Shown: one piece after another, positions 1 to 6,979 of the stretch
Position numbering within the stretch: position 1 is the first letter of the stretch
Layout of the letters: each line of letters starts with the position of its first letter
Assembly: GCA_938082635.1 (NCBI GenBank)
Contig: CALLLI010000082.1
Location: forward strand, 1-48,975
From: an uncultured Verrucomicrobiales bacterium
GTDB lineage: Bacteria > Verrucomicrobiota > Verrucomicrobiia > Verrucomicrobiales > DEV007
Direction of reading: 5' to 3'
DNA: 48,975 nucleotides
Translations under genes and position numbers: made by a program
The notes under the pieces: model-generated
Seen by the model: the letters and a program-made list of their open reading frames with translations, nothing else
What the model was told of the DNA's origin: nothing
Databases searched by the model: none

Positions 1-487
1 GGACGGACTCGAAACCCTTCTCTCGGCCAACGCTGCGACGAAAGACCCCACCGTCCTTCAACAAGTTATCGAAGCCGCCGGTCGCATGGCTACACCAGAA
101 AGTGTGGAGTTTCTCGTCAGCCTCTATCGTGGTCAGGCCGTTTTCCCAGGTCAATTGCGCGCCGTGAGGCAAACCCTCTCACAGATCAGTAGCCCGGAGG
201 CCACGCGCATGCTCGGCACCGTCGCTACCACCGCGACAGAACCCGGTCTGATCGAAGCAGCCGCCCACGGCCTATCGAAGATCGACAACCCTGCGGCACT
301 CCAACGACTCGTCGACACTATCGCCCATGTTGGCACGAAAGACGCCTCCCTGAGAGCATCCCTACTGCAACTGCTAGGGAGAATAAACAACCCGTCGACC
401 CAGGCCTACCGTGATCAACTCTTAACCGAGCCGCTTCCCTTAGATGTCATCCAAGCCCTCCGCCCTCAACAACGCCGCACCACCTAA
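1..487 (+). CDS. HEAT-like repeat protein, C-terminal part only
   Basis: The reading frame is open from the first base of the window and ends at TAA 485-487, so only the C-terminal ~160 residues are visible. They read as short paired helices recurring every ~30 residues (for example around 'PEATRMLGTVA', 'EAAAHGLSKIDNPAAL' and 'LLQLLGRINNPSTQAY'), typical of HEAT/Armadillo-like scaffolds. No catalytic motif or membrane segment is visible. The next gene starts 11 bases downstream on the same strand, so the two may be cotranscribed. The function is unknown; HEAT arrays in this phylum are often parts of larger exported proteins, and that would need the upstream sequence. Confidence 0.65.
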   Translation, partial: DGLETLLSANAATKDPTVLQQVIEAAGRMATPESVEFLVSLYRGQAVFPGQLRAVRQTLSQISSPEATRMLGTVATTATEPGLIEAAAHGLSKIDNPAALQRLVDTIAHVGTKDASLRASLLQLLGRINNPSTQAYRDQLLTEPLPLDVIQALRPQQRRTT

Positions 488-498
488 CCACCAATCAC

Positions 499-963
499 AT
501 GAAACGTCTCACCATCGCGCTCGCGATACTGCTTCCCATCCTCGCCTCTAGCAAAGAAACCACCCAGGCACTCGCTCAAGGCTTCAGTAAATGGATCGCC
601 GAGGAGTTCGAGGACGAGCCTGTCGCCACTTCTATGCATAGCCAAGAAGCGGATCCAGACCACGACGGCCTTTCCAACCTCATGGAATACGCTCTCGACA
701 CGGACCCGCTGTTCCCGACACATCAGCTGCCAGCAAAGACCACCATTGATGCTAGCGGAATCGCCTACACGTATTCCGCAGACAATGTGAAGTCTGATAT
801 CCGCTACCAAGTAGAAAGCTCGCGAGACCTCCGCACCTGGCGCCCCGTGAAAAGTGAGACTCTGAAAGCAAAGGGCTCCGTCGAGCTCCGCACCGCAAAG
901 ATCCCACTCGACCAAGGCAAAATCTTCCTGCGACTCACCATTCGACCGACCCAGCTAGACTAA
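499..963 (+). CDS. Small exported protein with Asp-rich calcium-binding-like motif
   Basis: This 154-residue protein has a Sec signal peptide (MKRLTIALAILLPILASS). It carries one Asp-rich stretch at about residues 51-70 (DPDHDGLSNLMEYALDTDP) resembling the thrombospondin type-3/dockerin-like calcium motif common in verrucomicrobial surface proteins. The rest is predicted beta-rich, with no enzymatic signature. The ATG lies 11 bases after the HEAT-like gene, suggesting cotranscription. It ends 5 bases before the stop of the convergent isomerase-like gene. I infer an exported structural or binding protein. Confidence 0.6.
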   Translation: MKRLTIALAILLPILASSKETTQALAQGFSKWIAEEFEDEPVATSMHSQEADPDHDGLSNLMEYALDTDPLFPTHQLPAKTTIDASGIAYTYSADNVKSDIRYQVESSRDLRTWRPVKSETLKAKGSVELRTAKIPLDQGKIFLRLTIRPTQLD

Positions 964-968
964 CGGCA

Positions 969-1835
969 CTACGCTAACAAACGCTTCGCTGTCTTGAGAT
1001 CACGCCCGAGAGCAGCCATGTTCTCGGGCATGCTTGCTTTACCCAGATACTCCACATGAATCGTAAAGGGCACATCAAATCGCTTCTTTGCCAGAGCGAA
1101 CACACCAGGATCAACCTGACCTTCTCCCAAAGGGACATTGACCGGAGTCCGCTTGTTCCACGCGAAATCCTTCACGTAGACCGCGCCCAATCGTGGCTGA
1201 ATCAAGTGCCAAGACGTCTTCCAAGTCGTCCCACCTTCCACCGTCGCGTGCCTTACATCGAACCCCACGGCAATCTGCTTCGGATCGATGTCGTCAAGAA
1301 GCGCATCCAAATCCCAAAGCGACGCCCCCACATACGCAGCACCCGCATGGTTCTGATAGAACGCTTGCATCCCTAGCTCCTTATTAAGAGCCGCCAGTTC
1401 ACGCACTTGAGGTCGCAGATTAGCCAACTGCCCCCGCAGCGGCTTGGCGAAATCATATCGATAATACCCCATCCGATACCGCTTCACGCCCAGCGCAGCC
1501 GCCACCCGCAGCGTCTTCTCCATCAGTGGATCATCCGCGCGATTGACATCGGAAGCCATGATCGAAATCTCGATACCCTCGCCACGCAGAGCTTCGACCA
1601 ACTCAGGCAAGCCGTCTTCTACCTCTCCAGGCTCGACCTGCCCTCCCTTACGAATCGTCGCTTCGATCCCAGCATACCCATACCGCGCAAGCTCACCCGC
1701 CATCTCCTTCGCTGGCATATCCTGAACAAACTTCACAAAAGCGCAGAACTCAAAAGGCAAAGAAGCCTCTTTCCATGCAAATGACAGTCCGGCAAGCGCA
1801 CCTGCCGAGAGAAATTGACGACGTGTAAAGCTCAT
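969..1835 (-). CDS. Exported sugar phosphate isomerase/epimerase-like TIM-barrel protein
   Basis: The 288-residue protein starts with a twin-arginine signal (FTRRQFLSAGALAGLSFA). It continues as a xylose-isomerase-like (AP endonuclease 2) TIM barrel: 'GYAGIEATIRKGG' near residue 55, 'YQNHAG' near 160, 'VGFDVRHATVEGG' near 195 and 'VYVKDFAW' near 220 fit the metal-binding strands of the family (Glu, His, Asp and His ligands). Family members isomerise or epimerise sugars; the substrate here is unknown. Its ATG directly abuts the TAG of the lipoprotein gene upstream on the same strand, so the two are almost certainly one transcript. Confidence 0.75.
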   Translation of the reverse strand: MSFTRRQFLSAGALAGLSFAWKEASLPFEFCAFVKFVQDMPAKEMAGELARYGYAGIEATIRKGGQVEPGEVEDGLPELVEALRGEGIEISIMASDVNRADDPLMEKTLRVAAALGVKRYRMGYYRYDFAKPLRGQLANLRPQVRELAALNKELGMQAFYQNHAGAAYVGASLWDLDALLDDIDPKQIAVGFDVRHATVEGGTTWKTSWHLIQPRLGAVYVKDFAWNKRTPVNVPLGEGQVDPGVFALAKKRFDVPFTIHVEYLGKASMPENMAALGRDLKTAKRLLA

Positions 1836-2756
1836 CTATTCAGGCAAGACGACATCGCTCTTCGCCACACACTCGAAAGGCCCGTTAAACTGCAGATCGG
1901 TATCCCCTTGTTTCATCTTCAGCTGAACGGTCCCATCAAGATCCACACGCGTCGTGTGCAGTGAATCCAAAGAACGATAAAGCGTGCCATAACCTTGCAG
2001 CTCCACCTCGACTTGCTGCCCCTGGGCATCGACCATGGTCCCACGACATCGGTTCAAGGACATCGTCACCTCCGCACTATCCACGCCCTCAAAGGAAAAG
2101 AATTTCTGGACACTCAACGTCACATCACCAGAGCTTTCCGTAAACGTTTTAGAGAAGATCGCTTCTAGCGCTATCTCAGGAGTCACGTCCCACTTCCCCC
2201 GAGGTTTGATCGCAGCATCCACAAAGAGAGCGTTGCCTCCAAACCACGCAGACTGGAAACTGATCATCGCTTCTTTCTGCGCATCATTCGGCACGTCCTC
2301 CATCGAGAGCTGCCCACCATCATCAACGATCGTCTGACCCTGCAACGGATATGGCTCAACCGACTCATTAGGCGGTTGATCTCGGAGAGTGAGCTTCATC
2401 GTCATGCCGGCGTCCCCCATCACAAACTTCCTGATCGATTTGGAAACAACCGTCGTCTCGCGACTCTCTTCATAGGCGATGTCAGCTGCCCCATCAGCCA
2501 CCGACTTGCCCGCCTGAGAGATGGTCACGCCGAGACGCTTCATCGTCACAGCCCGTGACTGCGTCATCTTCGTTCCAGAAGGCATCGCCCTGTCTGGGGC
2601 AATGAGGTTTGCTCCTTCCTTCCTGCGCCGCTGCTCAGGAGACAGCTCTCGTGGAAGCGCCACCTCTTCCTCCACAATATCAGGCTCCACCCCCAAATCG
2701 CACGCAGCTAAATAGAAGAGCAAGCAAGGTGCACACAGGAGATAAAGAGCTTTCAT
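1836..2756 (-). CDS. Hypothetical lipoprotein
   Basis: I chose the ATG at 2756 because the product then begins with a textbook lipoprotein signal (MKALYLLCAPCLLFYLAAC) with lipobox L-A-A-C. An upstream in-frame start would place 19 charged residues before it. The mature protein (~290 residues) is acidic and beta-rich, and I do not recognise its family. The stop codon is immediately followed by the start of the exported TIM-barrel gene, so the pair forms an operon, and the lipoprotein may share an envelope location and substrate with that protein. It is divergent from the rhomboid gene across a short gap. Confidence 0.65.
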   Translation of the reverse strand: MKALYLLCAPCLLFYLAACDLGVEPDIVEEEVALPRELSPEQRRRKEGANLIAPDRAMPSGTKMTQSRAVTMKRLGVTISQAGKSVADGAADIAYEESRETTVVSKSIRKFVMGDAGMTMKLTLRDQPPNESVEPYPLQGQTIVDDGGQLSMEDVPNDAQKEAMISFQSAWFGGNALFVDAAIKPRGKWDVTPEIALEAIFSKTFTESSGDVTLSVQKFFSFEGVDSAEVTMSLNRCRGTMVDAQGQQVEVELQGYGTLYRSLDSLHTTRVDLDGTVQLKMKQGDTDLQFNGPFECVAKSDVVLPE

Positions 2757-2829
2757 AAGTGCATCACAGCCAATCATCGAGGGAATGACAATCCTTTCCC
2801 GCCGAAGAATCATCCCTTAGCCTCACCAC

Positions 2830-4110
2830 ATGGAACCCACGCCTCCTAAAGCTCCTCGATCGCCCGGCTCCACCTGGTTTGCGCCCTACGTGGACGAATC
2901 AAAACCCTGGCGATCCCGTTCTCTTCTCCCACTCAAGCCCGAAGACACCCACCTGGCCTTGCGCGATGGAAAGGGCAAGGTTGCCAGCTTTGATCAGAAT
3001 GAGGGAGAGACTTTTGAGAAAGAAGTACGCACGCGGGCCAATGACCTCGACCTATCCGTCGCCATTCCTGCCTATGACAGATGGTTTCCCGCGATCCTCT
3101 TGTTTGAACCCCGCGAACGCGGGGACCAGAAACCGAGAACCGATGGCCTTTGGAAAGCACTCGCCCTAACTTTCTTGTTATCCTGGTTCTTCATCTCCCC
3201 TCCTCAACAACTCCCCATCCATGGCCCTCAGGCAAAGATGTTCATTCTGCTAGGACTCATGATGTTCGGCATCATGCCTCTGTGTAGTGAAGTCGTCCGC
3301 TGGTGGGAAGACTGGCGCGATCGCACCCCTGATCGAAACAAGCGCCGCACCGTTGAGCTTGTTCTCTTTGATAGCTGGTTAGGCACCTTCTCAAGCCTCG
3401 TCATCAAGGTCACACTCGTGCTCCTTGCTGCCGTCTATCTCCTCCAAGCATTCGGCAATGGTCAAAACCTCACGATCAACCAAATCATCGACACTCTCTT
3501 CGGCGGCGGTCAAGGCATCTGGAATTCCGTCATGAAAGCCGCGCTTGTGAAACACAGCGTCATGGCCGGTGAATGGTGGCGCCTCATCACTGCAGGCGTC
3601 ATGCATGGCTCCATTCTCCACATCTACTTCAACGGCTCCGCCCTCTACTTCCTCGGCCGAGTCACCGTCGCCATGGTCGGCAGTGCCATGCTTGGGCTCG
3701 TCTTCCTCGCTAGCATCGTCGGAGGATCCGTCGCCAGTCTCTATCTCAGTGGCGGACGCCCCTCGGTCGGCGCTTCTGGCGGTGTCATGGGCATCCTCGG
3801 ATTTCTCACCGTCATCCTCGTTCTTCACAAGGCCAGCATTCCCCAGCGCTACAAAGTCAGTCTCCTCCAGGCCATCTTCATCATGACAATCTTCGGAGCA
3901 CTCGGCGCAGGCTTCATCGACAACGCAGCACATGGAGGCGGCTTTCTCATCGGAGCCCTGCTTGGAGTCGTGCTCGTGCCGAGAAACGAGCGCGCCTGGG
4001 AATACAAAGCCCCCAAAGCCATTCAGATCCTCGGCTGGGCAAGCTGGGCCACCCTCGCGGCAGCCTGTTTCCACGTTACCCAACTCCTTCTTGGTTGGAA
4101 CCTCTACTAG
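2830..4110 (+). CDS. Rhomboid family intramembrane serine protease
   Basis: This 426-residue membrane protein has a soluble N-terminal part of about 105 residues, then several hydrophobic segments. The C-terminal six-helix domain carries the rhomboid hallmarks: 'GEWWRLITAGVMHGSILHIYFN' (H-x5-N element, about residues 247-268), the nucleophile motif GASGG with Ser316, and the partner 'AAHGGGFLIG' with His368. Rhomboids cleave transmembrane substrates within the membrane. The N-terminal extension (residues 1-200, with two extra hydrophobic stretches at ~108-122 and ~137-152) is longer than in GlpG-type enzymes. The substrate is unknown. A decayed reverse transcriptase begins within a few bases of its stop. 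Confidence 0.88.
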   Translation: MEPTPPKAPRSPGSTWFAPYVDESKPWRSRSLLPLKPEDTHLALRDGKGKVASFDQNEGETFEKEVRTRANDLDLSVAIPAYDRWFPAILLFEPRERGDQKPRTDGLWKALALTFLLSWFFISPPQQLPIHGPQAKMFILLGLMMFGIMPLCSEVVRWWEDWRDRTPDRNKRRTVELVLFDSWLGTFSSLVIKVTLVLLAAVYLLQAFGNGQNLTINQIIDTLFGGGQGIWNSVMKAALVKHSVMAGEWWRLITAGVMHGSILHIYFNGSALYFLGRVTVAMVGSAMLGLVFLASIVGGSVASLYLSGGRPSVGASGGVMGILGFLTVILVLHKASIPQRYKVSLLQAIFIMTIFGALGAGFIDNAAHGGGFLIGALLGVVLVPRNERAWEYKAPKAIQILGWASWATLAAACFHVTQLLLGWNLY

Positions 4111-4114
4111 AAGG

Positions 4115-5441
4115 TTGAAGGAAGCCGCCACACTCCTGACCCGAGCATTTCTAGCAAGCCCACTCGAACTCAAGGGCATGTTAGACCGCCTAGGGCCCTA
4201 CATCGTCCCAAAGAATCACGCAGCTCTGCGAAAGGCCGCTGAGAAAACCCTAGGCCACTTCGATCAAGGCACCCGGCCATCCACCAGGATGGCTCGAAAC
4301 CTTCCTCTGAAACGACCAAAAACTCGCACGTTCCTTTGACCTCGCCAAGCATCCCCGCCTCTGCATAGCTCCACCAGACGCCTTTCCACCCACCATGTGT
4401 CCCGCTGCTGGAGCCCCCAGCACATGGGCCACCTTCCCCTTACCCACAGCTGGAGACATCGCCGCTTGGTTAGGCCTCACCTACGGTGAACTCCTCTGGT
4501 TCTCCTGTCATTACCCCGTCAGTGATCCAGCGCACCCCACCCATCACTACACCTACGAGTGGCGACGAAAGAAATCCGGCGGCAAGCGTCTGTTAGAGTA
4601 ACCCAAAGAAGCGCTCAAACTCTACCAACGCAAATTCCTGCGCGACGTGTTAGCGCCAATCCCTCCGCACCCAGCCATGCGCAGCTTCCTTCCCGGCAAA
4701 TCCGTCGTCAACTACGTCGTAGGTCATGTGGGCAAGGCCGTCGTCCTCCGCATGGACATCGAGGACTTCTATCCAACCCTCTCCGCGGCACGGGTAACCG
4801 CGCTCCTCCACACCACCGGCCACCCTGACACAGCCGCCACAACACTCTCAAACCTCGCCTGCCACACCACCCCAGCAGCAGTCCTCGCTCAGCCCGGGAC
4901 CCACCTTTCATTCGCATCAAGAAAACGTCTCCTCCAGCACCATCTTCCCCAAGGAGCCCCCACTTCGGCGGCCCTCTCTAATCTCACGCTCCACCGGCGC
5001 GACACCCGCCTCGCTGGCCTCGCGCAATCCCTCGAGGCCCACTACACGCGGTATGCAGATGATCTCGCCTTCTCCGGAGATGCCTCCGCAAACAAGATCG
5101 CAGAAGGACTTATCCCTCAAATCACCGCCATCGCGAACTCAGAAGGACTCTGCATCAACCAACGCAAAACCCGGCTCATGAGAGCCAATCAGCGCCAGTA
5201 TCTAGGCGGCCAAGTCATCAACCAGCGCCCCAATATTCGGCGTCTAGACTATGACAAACTCAAGGCCACCCTCGACAATGCAGTCCACCATGGACCGGCC
5301 TCCCAATGCCAAAACGCAGCGTTAGTGCACACCAAACTTCAACTCCAAGGCAAGATCGCCTGGGTCACCATCGTCCATCCAGAACGCGGCGCTCGACTAC
5401 AGCACCTCTACGACCAGATCCCCTGGCCGCATCAAGCTTAG
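4115..5441 (+). pseudogene. Retron-type reverse transcriptase, inactivated
   Basis: The region reads as one reverse transcriptase of ~440 residues, broken three times. Frame 2 encodes the N-terminal part (TRAFLASPLELKGMLDRLG) up to about 4280. The reading must then shift to frame 0, which holds TGA at 4308-4310 and TAA at 4599-4601. Between the stops lie the family segments 'DLAKHPRL..APP' and 'PGDIAAWLGLTYGELLWFS'-like text, then 'KKSGGKRLLE-stop-PKEALKLYQR'. Downstream the palm domain is uninterrupted: 'VLRMDIEDFYPTLS', 'LPQGAPTSAALSNL', the catalytic YADD at 5052-5063, and 'QRQYLGGQV'. Both stops could be C-to-T changes (CGA to TGA, CAA to TAA). The start is uncertain; TTG at 4115 is the earliest after the rhomboid stop. 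Its end overlaps the convergent lipoprotein gene by 4 bases. Confidence 0.82.
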
Positions 5442-5617
5442 TGCGCCTTCTTATCAGCACCTTCAGCTTTCCTCTCGCCTTCAGCATGCTTATGCTTCTC
5501 GCCATGCTCGTGCTTCATGTGCAGAACGCGGGACTCTTCCCACTTCTGGCGTTCACACGCAGTGTAACCAAAGACCAGTCCCAAGGCTGCCATGACAAGG
5601 AATAAGCTTTTCATCAT
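5438..5617 (-). CDS. Small His-rich putative lipoprotein (59 aa)
   Basis: Translating the minus strand from ATG 5617 gives a 59-residue protein: hydrophobic N-terminus (MMKSLFLVMAALGLVFGYTAC), a Cys in a lipobox-like context, then CERQKWEESRVLH and a tail rich in His, Lys and Glu (HMKHEHGEKHKHAEGE). The 'CER..W' segment followed by a His-rich tail resembles small lipoproteins I associate with Verrucomicrobia, though that is from memory. The tail could bind transition metals. The next gene upstream on the same strand is a heavy-metal-associated-domain protein, separated by a strong hairpin. The gene overlaps the reverse transcriptase remnant by 4 bases at its 3' end. Confidence 0.6.
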   Translation of the reverse strand: MMKSLFLVMAALGLVFGYTACERQKWEESRVLHMKHEHGEKHKHAEGERKAEGADKKAH

Positions 5618-5672
5618 AGCAGTTCCATAGACCGACCAACTCGGAATGCAAGCGCCTTCCAGACAAAGAGAA

Positions 5673-5700
5673 ACCCTCGTCCGCCGAAGCGAACGAGGGT
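5673..5700 (-). terminator. Rho-independent-type hairpin after the HMA selenoprotein gene
   Basis: The minus strand reads an 8-bp stem (ACCCTCGT / ACGAGGGT) enclosing a T-G mismatch, a 3-bp CGC/GCG stem and a TTCG tetraloop, followed by TTTCTCTTT. It lies about 50 bases downstream of the stop at 5749 and upstream of the small lipoprotein gene, so it most likely terminates the selenoprotein transcript. Confidence 0.7.
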
Positions 5701-5748
5701 CTCTGGAGACTCAGAATTTATTTAAATAGAAATAGGTCGATGAAAGGC

Positions 5749-6081
5749 TCAGGAAGCCCTCTTCTCTTCCCATTTCTTCATGAAAGTCTTCACTTTGTAG
5801 CGCCCAGCCTTCTTGCCGAGAGCCTTGACTGCTGCTTCTTTCGTCAGTTTCCCTGAAGGAGACATAAATGTAACCCTCTGAGTGCCTGGCTTATCACCAG
5901 CTGCGATCTTGATTTCAGAAACACCTTCGAGTTTTTTAAACGCCGCACGGACGTCTGCTTTACAGCCTCCTCAAGTAACTCCAGTCATACCGACCACATA
6001 AGCGGTCGCCACTTTCTTCTCCTCAGCAAAGCCGGAAACAAGTCCCAGAGCCAAGATTAGTGCCATAATTAACTTCTTCAT
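5749..6081 (-). CDS. Heavy-metal-associated-domain selenoprotein, in-frame TGA read as Sec37
   Basis: From ATG 6081 the minus strand encodes a Sec signal peptide (MKKLIMALILALGLVSGFA), then VATAYVVGMTGVT, an in-frame TGA at 5971-5973 (codon 37), GGCKADVRAAFKKLEGV and an uninterrupted C-terminus to TGA 5749-5751, 110 residues in all. The pattern is that of a MerP/CopZ-like ferredoxin-fold metal-binding domain (GMTCxxC followed by a helix ending in L-x-G-V), with TGA exactly replacing the first Cys. Downstream coding is clean, so simple decay is unlikely. A hairpin with bulged U and a GU-start loop follows the TGA at a suitable distance. The protein is predicted periplasmic and metal-binding or redox-active. 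The alternatives are a nonsense mutation or a sequencing error. No sel genes lie in this window. Confidence 0.75.
5938..5956 (-). promoter_or_regulatory. Candidate bacterial SECIS element
   Basis: Counting the TGA as bases 1-3, bases 18-36 of the mRNA fold as stem AGACG/CGUUU (one G-U pair), an unpaired U at base 23, a 2-bp CC/GG helix and a four-base loop GUGC starting at base 26. In the E. coli fdhF element the SelB contacts are a bulged U and a loop beginning with G and U. The same features occur here at a permitted distance. The upper helix is short, so the fold is suggestive rather than conclusive. Confidence 0.55.
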
Positions 6082-6258
6082 ATCAGTATATATAAGATGG
6101 ATAGTGAGTCTCTCTAGGAGAAACTACGAACGCCAATACGAAGTGGCAACCCTAGATCTTCCAACAAAACGAGCGAGCAAGAGTTTCTACGATTCCTGGA
6201 TATCACTCCATAGTCCTCCTTTCCTTGCTGGCTCCACCCCCTCGGCTATGCTCGGCCC

Positions 6259-6897
6259 ATGGCAAATCGCTCCCCTAAAGCAGGCTGTACCATAGGCATC
6301 GCAATCATCGTCGTATTCACTCTAGTTCTCGCTTGGACTGCCTACACTGGCTACACTCAGAACCGTGAAATTGATAAATTCACTCAAAATATAAAGGGTG
6401 ACCTCAACGTCAACTACCGCGACGCCGACACCGTCTTCAAACTGAGAGCGCGCGTTCGCGAATTCTCCGAAACCGTCCGCAATGGCCAACCTGCGACCCT
6501 CGAACTCAGCCCAGCCGACCTCAATGACCTCGTAGGACACGAAGACCGCCTCATGGACATGCGCGAACTCGTCTCCTTTCACGAGATCGACGGCACCATC
6601 ATTAAAGGCCGCATCATCTTCCCCATGCAGCAGCTGCCCTTCTTCGGTGAAAAACTCCGCTACCTGAACGCCGATGTCGACTTCCGCCCCGAGCTCATTA
6701 AAGGCCAACCCATGCTCCGCATCATCGACGTCAAACCTGCCAATGGCACTGAGATCCCCGAAGGCTTCCTCAACTCCATCTCGGACAACATGAACCTCCT
6801 AGGTCCATTCCGCGACGACAAGCAGCTCAAGCCCATCGTCAAACGCCTCAAATCGATCACAATCGCCAACGGACGAGTCGTCATTCATTCGAACTGA
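6259..6897 (+). CDS. Hypothetical single-pass membrane protein
   Basis: The 212-residue protein has one N-terminal membrane anchor (about residues 10-32, TIGIAIIVVFTLVLAWTAY) and a soluble domain with alternating beta-like segments ('GQPATLELSPADLNDLV', 'GTIIKGRIIFPMQQLPFFG', 'LNADVDFRPEL'). This resembles a lipid-binding or LptC/LmeA-like beta sheet, but I do not recognise a named family. It is followed by an 82-base gap containing a perfect 14-bp palindrome (6905-6918), then the PQQ-propeller operon, so it may or may not belong to that transcript. Confidence 0.6.
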   Translation: MANRSPKAGCTIGIAIIVVFTLVLAWTAYTGYTQNREIDKFTQNIKGDLNVNYRDADTVFKLRARVREFSETVRNGQPATLELSPADLNDLVGHEDRLMDMRELVSFHEIDGTIIKGRIIFPMQQLPFFGEKLRYLNADVDFRPELIKGQPMLRIIDVKPANGTEIPEGFLNSISDNMNLLGPFRDDKQLKPIVKRLKSITIANGRVVIHSN

Positions 6898-6979
6898 AAG
6901 GGCCACCAGGATCCTGGTAACCAAAGAGACCGAATTCCCCGCTTGTGTTGCCGCAGGCAGATGGGCAGCCTTTCTACCG

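Noticed and set aside
3391-4179. Long minus-strand open frame of 262 codons opposite the rhomboid gene
   Set aside because: Its translation is an acidic low-complexity text caused by the antisense of a hydrophobic coding sequence. The plus strand carries clear rhomboid motifs.
4308-4310. TGA in the reverse transcriptase read as selenocysteine
   Set aside because: A frameshift just upstream and an ochre stop at 4599 show that the gene is broken. The position is not a Cys or Sec site in the family text.
6905-6918. Perfect 14-bp palindrome ACCAGGATCCTGGT between two genes as an operator
   Set aside because: It is short and single. It has no loop to act as a terminator, and there is no regulator gene nearby to support an operator call.
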